Source of the DNA: UBA6059 sp040219045
Lineage (GTDB): Bacteria; Bacteroidota; Bacteroidia; Cytophagales; Cyclobacteriaceae
DNA length: 64,000 nucleotides
Direction: 5' to 3'
NCBI GenBank assembly: GCA_965229505.1
Contig: OZ245881.1
Location: 2,790,001-2,854,000 of the forward strand
Shown here piece after piece: positions 35,882 through 42,711 of this stretch (positions are counted from its first letter, which is position 1; each line of letters starts with the position of its first letter). The position numbers and the translations under genes were made by a program. The notes under the pieces were generated by a model that saw nothing but the letters and a program-made list of their open reading frames with translations, searched no databases and was not told the origin of the DNA.

Positions 35882-36775
35882 ATGAATTATACGATTCATC
35901 AGCTACAGATATTTCTCAAGGTGATTCAGTACGAGAGTATCACAAAGGCCTCAGAGCAGCTTTTTATGACACAACCGGCCGTGTCTATTCAGTTAAAGAA
36001 CTTTCAGGATCAGTTTGACATTCCGCTGACTGAAGTGGTCGGAAGACAATTGTACATCACCGATTTTGGAAAAGAGATAGGCGTCATCGCGGAACGGGTG
36101 ATACAGGAATTGGAAACTATCAACTACAAAACACAGGCCTACAAAGGTGTATTGACGGGCAAGCTTAAAATTTCTTCAGCTTCTACGGGCAAGTACGTTA
36201 TACCCTATTTTTTGTCCAAGTTTCTTGAAATGAATTCTGGCATTGACCTGGTGCTGGATGTGACGAACAAGAGTAAGGTGATAGAAAGCCTCAAAAAGAA
36301 TGAAATCGACTTTGCTTTGGTCTCCATAATTCCCGATAGTCTGGATATTGAGGAAGAGCTATTGATCGAAAATAAGCTTTACTTATTAAGTAATCAGAGG
36401 GAAAGTGAAGAGGATAAACCTTTGATCTACCGGGAAGAAGGGTCTGCTACTCGAAAGGCAATGGAGAAGTACTTTGAAAAGTATCAGGGAAAACGAAGGA
36501 AACGCATGGAACTCACCTCTAATGAAGGGGTAAAGCAGGCAGTCATCGCCGGGCTGGGCAATTCGATCATGCCTTTGATCGGTATAAAAAACGAATTGAT
36601 CGACGGACAACTACATATATTAAAAGCCGAGGGCCTGCCCATTAAGACTAGTTGGCGTTTGATTTGGCTTAAAGGGAAGAAGCTATCACCTGTCAGTGAG
36701 GCTTATCTTAGGTTTCTGAGAGCCGAAAAGGGAAAAATACTACAAGCTAAGTTTGACTGGTATTTGAAATATTGA
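35882..36775 (+). CDS. LysR-family regulator of the dab operon (probable)
   Basis: 297-residue LysR regulator. N-terminal winged helix-turn-helix (HQLQIFLKVIQYESITKASEQLFMTQPAVSIQLKNFQ) is followed by a periplasmic-binding-protein-like effector domain (about 90-290). It is divergent from the dab operon with an 86-bp shared region carrying a T-N11-A dyad. LysR regulators such as CbbR, CmpR and CcmR control inorganic carbon uptake elsewhere, so a CO2-limitation sensor is the natural inference here. Confidence 0.88.
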   Translation: MNYTIHQLQIFLKVIQYESITKASEQLFMTQPAVSIQLKNFQDQFDIPLTEVVGRQLYITDFGKEIGVIAERVIQELETINYKTQAYKGVLTGKLKISSASTGKYVIPYFLSKFLEMNSGIDLVLDVTNKSKVIESLKKNEIDFALVSIIPDSLDIEEELLIENKLYLLSNQRESEEDKPLIYREEGSATRKAMEKYFEKYQGKRRKRMELTSNEGVKQAVIAGLGNSIMPLIGIKNELIDGQLHILKAEGLPIKTSWRLIWLKGKKLSPVSEAYLRFLRAEKGKILQAKFDWYLKY

Positions 36776-36840
36776 CCTTAGTCGCATTGTGTCTCCTCGA
36801 CCGTAGCTCGAAGCGGCCATAACGTATTGATTTGGAGAAG

Positions 36841-36888
36841 AAAACAAAAGCTCGCCTACGCTCTGCTATTCGCGGAGCTTCGGCGAGC
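36841..36888 (-). terminator. tmRNA intrinsic terminator
   Basis: On the minus strand GCTCGCC (36888-36882) pairs with GGCGAGC (36856-36850), with an inner GCTC/GAGC stem, and is followed by TTTTGTTTT (36849-36841). It starts a few bases after the tmRNA 3' end. Confidence 0.85.
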
Positions 36889-36893
36889 GAAGG

Positions 36894-37287
36894 TGGAGCC
36901 GGCGGGATTCGAACCCGCGTCCAGATAAGGAAATCATGTACCGTCTACATGCTTAGTTGCTTTTTGGATCTCGCAGGAGAGCTGACAAACAACAATCCAC
37001 TCAACCTGCCAGTTGCTGGAGTCTCACTACCGCTTAGCAACATCACGATAGCCAGTCCTAAATGTCGACACCCCGTGATCCGGTTTAAAGGACGGAAACC
37101 TGGCGGGATGTGGCTGGGGGAACCGGTTTGGTTCGACCCTTAGTAATTCCTACTTAGTTCAGAATTAGGCAGCCATGGCGTAATTAGATTCGCCAATTAG
37201 CATATAAGCGAATTGTTCAAGGGTGTACACTCACCACCCTGCATGCAAGCCCATCATTCACACTTACTGTCAATTCCGGTCGGCCCC
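36894..37287 (-). ncRNA. ssrA: Transfer-messenger RNA
   Basis: About 394 nt. The 5' GGGGCCG and 3' CGGCTCC form the acceptor stem, and the T-arm GGGTTCGAATCCC is intact. The 3' CCA is not fully encoded (CCT follows the discriminator A at 36894). The tag frame at 37194-37165 reads GGC GAA TCT AAT TAC GCC ATG GCT GCC TAA, giving tag (A)GESNYAMAA, a typical Bacteroidota ending. It rescues stalled ribosomes with SmpB. A TAGCTTTG -7 box lies upstream and a strong terminator downstream. Confidence 0.95.
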
Positions 37288-37309
37288 ATATAGTCAAAGA
37301 ACGGTAATG

Positions 37310-37336
37310 CAAAGCTAACGTAAAATGTGAGGACAA
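37310..37336 (-). promoter_or_regulatory. Candidate ssrA promoter
   Basis: On the minus strand TTG (37336-37334), 16 nt, then TAGCTTTG (37317-37310) matches TTG / TAnnTTTG. It is 22 nt before the mature tmRNA 5' end, leaving a short leader for RNase P removal. Confidence 0.55.
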
Positions 37337-37365
37337 GGATGTAGGTAGGTGCTATCTATTTCAGA

Positions 37366-38169
37366 TCACTGCGGCTTAGGTTTATCCCTCTGAGTCGCCC
37401 TACCGGAATGCAATACCTCCAGGGCAGCCTGCTTGTAGGTACGACTGATGGGTAACTCGTTACCGCCGATAGCCACTATCTCTTTTGTGTGGCTATCTAC
37501 CTTGCGGCTGTTGATCAAAAATGATCGATGGATGCGGACAAAATATGCCGGGAGCTGCTTCTCCAGGTGACTGATTTTCTGCTTGGTAATCAACTCCCCG
37601 CCTGGTCGGGCAGGCCTATCGGAAATATGGACCTTCACATAATCAGCAAGGCTTTCGACATATAGCAGCTCATCCAATGCGATGGTGTGATGCTTGCGAT
37701 TGGATGTAATCGTGATCGTCTCGACCTCAGTAAGTGCCAGCGCCTGGCTAAGTGATTGCACCCGCTCAGTGCTTGACAGGTTTTTCCTGCTAAGGAGAAA
37801 AAAAGAATAGGCGAATACGACAAAGTAAAGGATGAACCCCATTAACACCACGTCCCAAACGATAGGGTTCATACGAGCCGTATGATAATTGGCCAGATAG
37901 ATAAACGCGAAAACCACTACGAACCCCGTGAGATAAAGTGATGCGATAACAGAATAGAAGGTGTAAAGCCCGAAACGGAAATGTCTGCCAGTGAGAAGGT
38001 ATCTCGGTACCAGGTATGCATTAAAAAAAAAGGACGTCAACAAAATGACAGGTAATAGGAGGGTAGAGAAGTAGAAGGCCTCCGTATAGCTAGACCATTT
38101 CTGTCCAAACAAAAAGGTCAGTAGCAGGCAAATAATACTCCAAAAGATGATCTGTGATCTGAGACTCAT
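37366..38169 (-). CDS. Membrane-anchored LytTR DNA-binding protein
   Basis: 267 residues: four predicted membrane helices in the first 130 residues, then a LytTR DNA-binding domain (about 155-255; LLYVESLADYVKVH, PAYFVRIHRSFLINSRKV). There is no receiver domain, so regulation probably comes through the membrane part or a partner. The segment DRPARPGGEL in the LytTR loop is encoded by a GC-rich palindrome-like stretch (37599-37614) resembling intergenic repeats nearby, possibly a small in-frame repeat insertion. No partner kinase adjoins it. Confidence 0.85.
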   Translation of the reverse strand: MSLRSQIIFWSIICLLLTFLFGQKWSSYTEAFYFSTLLLPVILLTSFFFNAYLVPRYLLTGRHFRFGLYTFYSVIASLYLTGFVVVFAFIYLANYHTARMNPIVWDVVLMGFILYFVVFAYSFFLLSRKNLSSTERVQSLSQALALTEVETITITSNRKHHTIALDELLYVESLADYVKVHISDRPARPGGELITKQKISHLEKQLPAYFVRIHRSFLINSRKVDSHTKEIVAIGGNELPISRTYKQAALEVLHSGRATQRDKPKPQ

Positions 38170-38330
38170 GTGCTTAAGTAAACATCCCGGTTTTCTTCGA
38201 ATGTCATGAATATCTTCATTATTATAGTCAAATATCGACGAATGACAGCTTTAGCTACGGATTCTACCTAACGATTCGGGGAAGTAGCTTCTAGTTTTGA
38301 CCCCATCGTAAATCTTAAAACTAAAAAGCT

Positions 38331-38696
38331 ATGTTGGAATTATTCTACACGGGAGGCCCATTGTTCATGGGCATCCTCACTTTGATTTTTGTTGCCATGC
38401 TCATCGTGGCATTGACCAATGGACTGCCTGTGTTTCGCGGTACATCTGATGACCATACCTACCGGAAAATCGGCTACATCAAAGAAGTTGGACTGTTCGG
38501 CTTGATTGTAGGGCTGCTGGGCACATTGATTGGTTTGTACTCCGCATTTGTAGCGATAGAGCAAATGGAAAGTATCTCTGCCGCTATGCTGGCGGGAGGG
38601 TTAAAGGTAGCTCTGATCACCACTCTTTACGGTTTCCTGATCTTCCTGCTTTCTTACTTGATATGGTTTGGACTCAGCTGGAAGCTCAGTAGGTAA
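38331..38696 (+). CDS. MotA/TolQ/ExbB-type proton channel family protein
   Basis: 121-residue inner-membrane protein with three hydrophobic segments. The last two, containing GLLGTLIGLYSAFVAIE and GGLKVALITTLYGFLIFLL, match the TolQ/ExbB/MotA pore region with the conserved small-residue patches. It is shorter than ExbB or TolQ, and no ExbD-like gene is adjacent, so its partner is unknown. Its 3' end abuts the GIY-YIG repeat cluster. Confidence 0.8.
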   Translation: MLELFYTGGPLFMGILTLIFVAMLIVALTNGLPVFRGTSDDHTYRKIGYIKEVGLFGLIVGLLGTLIGLYSAFVAIEQMESISAAMLAGGLKVALITTLYGFLIFLLSYLIWFGLSWKLSR

Positions 38697-38713
38697 TAAC
38701 CAATTACCCGATC

Positions 38714-38895
38714 GTCATTCCTGATGCAGCGCAGCTGCATTCAGGAATCTGTCTGCCTGATTATCAGAGATGGTCATTTATGTGCAGACCATCAGGAGTC
38801 CTTACTCTAAAACCATTGAGGTACGTCATCCTACAGATTCCGGTATTGTTGTACCTCCAAACCTGCCTCGCCGGACAGGCAGGCCGGAATGACGA
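38714..38895. mobile_element. Repeat cassette 1 (MITE-like)
   Basis: Left end GTCATTCC...GGAATCTG (38714-38751) and right end ACAGATTCC...GGAATGACG (38833-38893) form outer inverted ends. The interior aligns by eye with cassette 3 (shared AGAGATG, GCAGAC, TTACTC, ATTGAGGT-like words). The right end carries an extra GC palindrome with CCTGCC/GGCAGG arms (about 38863-38884). Confidence 0.75.
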
Positions 38896-38931
38896 ATGGA
38901 ATAGGTCAATTATTATACCAGACCGTCATTC

Positions 38932-39431
38932 CTGATGAAGCGTAGCGGAAGTCAGGAATCTGTATGCTTGTTAATAGCGATGACACTTAGGAACTAGGAT
39001 GATAAGTGGTGTATCATCAGCCTTAGTTATGAGTGGCGTCTGACCGGAAGATTCAACTTTTGACAATCCTGGACTTCATCAAAGAAATCTCTCCATTCAG
39101 GATTGAAGCTGGCTATCAGATTATCCTTGTACGACCTCTTCCATTTTTTGAGTTGGTTTTCTCTATCAATAGCAGCCTCTATAAGTTCAAAGAATTCGTA
39201 GTAGACCAAGTCGGCGCATTTGTACTGGGAAGTGAAGCTTGATCCATATCCCTGTTTGTGTTGATAAATGCGATGGTAGAGATTACTGGTAACTCCAATG
39301 TAAAGTGTAGTTCTTCGTGCATTCGAAACGATATAGGTATATCCTCCTTTGGCCACTACTTCGAATATACAGATTCCGGTATTGTCGTACCTCCAAACCG
39401 GAATGACGGGTGGCAGGCCGGAATGACGAAT
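38932..39431. mobile_element. Repeat cassette 2, carries GIY-YIG gene
   Basis: Left end CGTCATTCC...GGAATCTGT (38932-38972) and right end ACAGATTCC...GGAATGACG (39369-39431) bracket the GIY-YIG gene. The sequence just inside the left end resembles the interiors of cassettes 1 and 3, so those may be internally deleted derivatives. The right end has a duplicated GGAATGACG stretch. Confidence 0.7.
39027..39356 (-). CDS. GIY-YIG nuclease-domain protein
   Basis: 109 residues, a single GIY-YIG domain of the UvrC-intron-type/YhbQ group. It has the degenerate first motif GGYTYIVSN (YIV for GIY), then LYIGVTSNLYHRIYQHK with YIG and catalytic Arg, and the distal Glu near RENQLKKWKR. It is encoded inside a pair of inverted repeats within a cluster of three related cassettes. 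This repeated link suggests the nuclease acts on, or spreads with, the repeat; experimental function is unknown. Confidence 0.88.
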   Translation of the reverse strand: MAKGGYTYIVSNARRTTLYIGVTSNLYHRIYQHKQGYGSSFTSQYKCADLVYYEFFELIEAAIDRENQLKKWKRSYKDNLIASFNPEWRDFFDEVQDCQKLNLPVRRHS

Positions 39432-39457
39432 AAAACAGGTTATGTATTAAAACCGAT

Positions 39458-39618
39458 CGTCATTCCTGATGAAGCGTAGCGGAAGTCAGGAATCTGTCAG
39501 TTGGAATATTAGAGATGACTATTAGCAAGCAGACTGTCATTGGCCATTACTCAAAAAGTAATGAGGTTTTTCCAATCTACAGATTCCGGTTTTGTCGTAC
39601 CTCCAAACCGGAATGACG
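39458..39618. mobile_element. Repeat cassette 3 (MITE-like)
   Basis: Left end CGTCATTCC...GGAATCTGT (39458-39498, identical core to cassette 2) and right end ACAGATTCC...GGAATGACGAA (39578-39618). The roughly 80-bp interior is homologous to cassette 1 and has no ORF. Confidence 0.75.
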
Positions 39619-39716
39619 AATTGATGGTGTAGTGAATAGTGTACAGGCGACATGAGCGGATCAACCCATCAAGGTCACTAATTTCATCCAGCCAATATTT
39701 TTAGTACTTTGATACG

Positions 39717-40124
39717 ATGAAGAGAATGAAAAGGCACTCGTTTTGGCTGGTATATGCTGTTTTTGCGGGGTTGACTATCGCTACCGCAAAAGATCAACAT
39801 TGGCTGCTAAGCGAGGGTTCATATGGCTGGGGTAAGCAGCTGACCTGGCTGGTACTGGTCGTTTTCTTGGTGTACACGATCTACTGTAGTGATAAGGAGA
39901 ACTTCATAAGGAGCCTGAAGAAAATGTATTCGTTCCTATGGTTTCGGCAGATAGGGATCGACTTGAGTCTTGGTCTGCTGATGTTCGATTTTCTGATCTA
40001 TCTACATACAGGCTCTTTCGTCACTTTTCTGATATGGCTGGTACCGCTGACGCTATTTGGGAACCTTGCGAGCTTACTCTACCTGGCGGTGAACTATGAC
40101 AGTATTTTGTCACATTTCTTGTAA
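39717..40124 (+). CDS. Small membrane protein, unknown function
   Basis: 135 residues with a basic N-terminus and four hydrophobic segments, the last ending near the C-terminus. No conserved family was recognised. It lies immediately after the repeat cassette cluster, with a TACTTTG element 6 bp before the ATG, and converges on the isochorismatase gene. Confidence 0.6.
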   Translation: MKRMKRHSFWLVYAVFAGLTIATAKDQHWLLSEGSYGWGKQLTWLVLVVFLVYTIYCSDKENFIRSLKKMYSFLWFRQIGIDLSLGLLMFDFLIYLHTGSFVTFLIWLVPLTLFGNLASLLYLAVNYDSILSHFL

Positions 40125-40138
40125 TAGATGTAGGAGGT

Positions 40139-40705
40139 TTACGCTCGACTCAGGAAATCGCTAGTGCTGAGCACTTCGGCAAACTCACCATTGAGGCTGG
40201 CTAGTTCCGCCTGATGTATCGTCTCGGAAGGTATCGTGCTGCCATCCAGTGCTAACCGATCAAACGTTGCGGTAGCATCACTGATCAGATAGGTCTCGAA
40301 ACCAAGATTGCTTGCCATGCGGGTGCTGGTCGAGATACAGTGGTTGGTAGTGAGCCCGACGATGACTACCGTCTCGATCCCGGCTTTCTTCAGGTCATCT
40401 TCCAGGCTAGTGCCGATAAAAGCGCTGTTGACATTTTTGGTGTAATGAGGCTCATTGCCTACTGGCTCAAGGCCTTCTTTGACAGCAAACCCAGGCTTGG
40501 AAGCATGTAATGGAGACTCTGGATTGGTAGAGCTATGGTGAATGTGGTAAACTGGCAGGCTTAGTTCTCTCCAATGTTGGAGTAGGGTCACCATATTCTC
40601 CTCAGCATTTGGGTTGTTGCGGTTACCTCCATAGAATTGATGATCATCCAACCCTTGCTGAATATCTATTAATAATAATGCTGTATTACCTGACTTAAGA
40701 GACAT
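40139..40705 (-). CDS. Isochorismatase-family cysteine hydrolase
   Basis: 188-residue cytosolic hydrolase with the Asp-Lys-Cys triad: Asp in LLIDIQQGL (about 14), Lys in HYTKNVNSAF, and nucleophile Cys in GLTTNHCIST. The cis-peptide-containing GLTTNHC loop is characteristic. Members hydrolyse amides such as nicotinamide, ureidoacrylate or N-carbamoyl compounds; no substrate can be assigned. It lies 41 nt downstream of moaA on the same strand. Confidence 0.88.
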   Translation of the reverse strand: MSLKSGNTALLLIDIQQGLDDHQFYGGNRNNPNAEENMVTLLQHWRELSLPVYHIHHSSTNPESPLHASKPGFAVKEGLEPVGNEPHYTKNVNSAFIGTSLEDDLKKAGIETVVIVGLTTNHCISTSTRMASNLGFETYLISDATATFDRLALDGSTIPSETIHQAELASLNGEFAEVLSTSDFLSRA

Positions 40706-40746
40706 ATCTGAACTACAATCTATCCGCTATCAACTACCAACTTATG

Positions 40747-41733
40747 TTATCCTCCAATGGTCGCCATGGACTCAGAAACAGGATTATTCTTACGATCATT
40801 CTCCGCCTCAAACCCATCTTTAAATCGATTGGAGAGGGTTTTTTTCAAATGATCCGTCAACTGCTGATCAGAAGCTCCTGACCTCATGATATCCCTCAGG
40901 CTTGTGCCACCACCTTCATATAGGCATGTCTTAAGCGTACCCTGAGGTGTGATTCGGATACGATTACAAGTACCGCAGAAAGTACGCGTGTATGCGGCTA
41001 TGATACCAAAGTCACCTTTGAAGCCCTTGACCTTATAGTTGCTGCTGGTAGAGTTGGCAGGGTCATGTAGCTTCTCGACATTTGGAAACTCCGCTTTGAT
41101 ATGCTCCAGGATTTTCTTCATCGGCCAGAAGGTCGTATTGCCCTGACCTTCGGTACCATTAAAGGGCATTTCTTCGATGAACCTGACGCTCACTTTGTGA
41201 TCCCTGGTCAAGGCCACCATAGGATAGATATCCTCGATGTTGCGTCCTTCCATGACCACAGCATTGATCTTCACATTGATGCTTGTCTCCAACAGCTGAT
41301 GGAAGGTATCCATCACATTGTCGAATTCATTGCGACGGGTGATCTCAAAAAACCGCTCTTTGTTTAAACTGTCCAGGCTCAGGTTGATGGATTTTAGTCC
41401 AATAGCCTGCAACCGATCAATGTATTGACTGGTGGTGGTGCCATTGGTTGTGATGTTGATGTCATCTATTCCCGGTAGGGTAGAGATCGACTCCAGAAAC
41501 TCCATAATGCCCTGACGCACAAAGGGCTCACCTCCTGTGATCCTGACCTTGTTGATGCCTTGCCCGGCAAACACCGAGAGCATCCGCTCCATCTCCTCGA
41601 AGGTCAACAAGTCCTTGCGATCCATGTACTTGATGCCCGACTCTGGCATACAATAGAAGCAACGGAGGTTGCACCTATCGGTGACCGCTAGTCTTACATA
41701 GTTGATCCGTCTTCCGTGATTGTCGTAAAGCAT
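40747..41733 (-). CDS. moaA: GTP 3',8-cyclase
   Basis: Radical-SAM enzyme that rearranges GTP to 3',8-cH2GTP, the first step of molybdopterin synthesis. The 328-residue protein has the N-terminal cluster motif CNLRCFYC, the SAM-binding GGEPFVR block, and C-terminal second-cluster cysteines in FCGTCNRIRIT and KTCLY. The C-terminal GG tail needed for catalysis is present (ATIGG). It acts before MoaC (23042-23521), which is in a separate operon in this window. Confidence 0.95.
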   Translation of the reverse strand: MLYDNHGRRINYVRLAVTDRCNLRCFYCMPESGIKYMDRKDLLTFEEMERMLSVFAGQGINKVRITGGEPFVRQGIMEFLESISTLPGIDDINITTNGTTTSQYIDRLQAIGLKSINLSLDSLNKERFFEITRRNEFDNVMDTFHQLLETSINVKINAVVMEGRNIEDIYPMVALTRDHKVSVRFIEEMPFNGTEGQGNTTFWPMKKILEHIKAEFPNVEKLHDPANSTSSNYKVKGFKGDFGIIAAYTRTFCGTCNRIRITPQGTLKTCLYEGGGTSLRDIMRSGASDQQLTDHLKKTLSNRFKDGFEAENDRKNNPVSESMATIGG

Positions 41734-41847
41734 CTTAGCACATGACCTGGCTGGCTGGATAACATCCAGCGAGGGGAAATGATTTCATGAACGGTCTAAG
41801 CTAGCAAAGAGTTGTGAATGTTGCTGCGATCAGGAACCACAATAATC

Positions 41848-42528
41848 TTATAGCAATTCAAGTTTGTCTATGAGCGTCTTCCGGTGAGATACGCCTATCG
41901 GAATAATTTCATTGTTGATCTCCAGACTGTTCTGTTCGATATTGTCAATATTCACAATATAAGATCGGTGAATCCTTATGAACTCGGAAGACAGTTTTTG
42001 TTCCAGAGCCGTCATCTTATACTTGATAGTATATGTTTTGCCAGCAGTGATCAACTTGACATAGTCTCCGTAGGCTTTTACATAGAGCACATCAGTTTTG
42101 TCGATGTTGATAATGGTCGAATCCACCTTCAAAAAAAGTTTTGGGGAACTGGTGGCGGATTCTTTAGCCAAAGATTTGCGGGCTTTTTCTACGCTTTTTA
42201 AAAATCGTGCATAGTTATCAACGGGCTTGACCAGATAGTCCGTCACATCTAACTCGAACGCCTCGGCGGCAAAATTAGTAGAGCCGCTAATTATAATTAT
42301 TGCCGGATTGTATGGGAGATTTCTTATGATGTCTGGTCCGGTTAGCTTTGGCATCTGCACATCGATGAAAACCACGTCGGGGTGATCAGAAACTATGGCT
42401 GCCACTCCTTCCTCTGCATCGTTGTAAGCCCCTAGTAATGCTAGCTTTTCTGTTTTATTTATCAATGTCTGCAACATTGTTGTGGACATTGGGTCGTCAT
42501 CGATCACTATACAATTCAATATTCTCAA
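41848..42528 (-). CDS. LytTR response regulator
   Basis: 226 residues: receiver domain (about 1-120) with phospho-acceptor Asp56 in FIDVQMPKLTG and acidic pocket DDD at 10-12, then a LytTR DNA-binding domain (about 135-225; VLYVKAYGDYVKL, EFIRIHRSYIVNIDNI). It is downstream of the kinase-less propeller protein gene, with a terminator and 183 bp between. LytTR sites are usually two 9-bp direct repeats spaced 12-13 bp; such pairs exist upstream of the two PD40 genes nearby, making this the obvious candidate regulator. Confidence 0.9.
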   Translation of the reverse strand: MRILNCIVIDDDPMSTTMLQTLINKTEKLALLGAYNDAEEGVAAIVSDHPDVVFIDVQMPKLTGPDIIRNLPYNPAIIIISGSTNFAAEAFELDVTDYLVKPVDNYARFLKSVEKARKSLAKESATSSPKLFLKVDSTIINIDKTDVLYVKAYGDYVKLITAGKTYTIKYKMTALEQKLSSEFIRIHRSYIVNIDNIEQNSLEINNEIIPIGVSHRKTLIDKLELL

Positions 42529-42619
42529 TATTCTCCTTCCTTAGCTTGAGCTAAGCTATATTTTTGTCACCTAATTTTTAGGCAATTCTCTTAAAAGTGT
42601 AGGAAAAATTCTGATAAAC

Positions 42620-42660
42620 GAATCAATAAAAATAGAGGCGGTATCAACCTGATATCCGCC
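42620..42660 (-). terminator. Terminator of the propeller-protein operon
   Basis: On the minus strand GGCGG-A-TATCA (42660-42650) pairs with TGATACCGCC (42646-42637) with one bulged A, followed by a T-rich TATTTTTATT. It is about 50 nt after the stop of the 976-aa gene. Confidence 0.75.
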
Positions 42661-42711
42661 CCTTCACCAGCTATGGAAATTATTGTACTTTGCTAATATC
42701 AACTTGAGGTA

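Noticed and set aside
36832..37143. 103-codon open frame over the ssrA region
   Set aside because: It lies antisense to the tmRNA, shares its T-arm and has no protein-like features.
39705..39711. TACTTTG word before 39717, also seen before 12657 and 56982
   Set aside because: One base short of TAnnTTTG and too close to the start or without a -33 partner; not called as promoters.
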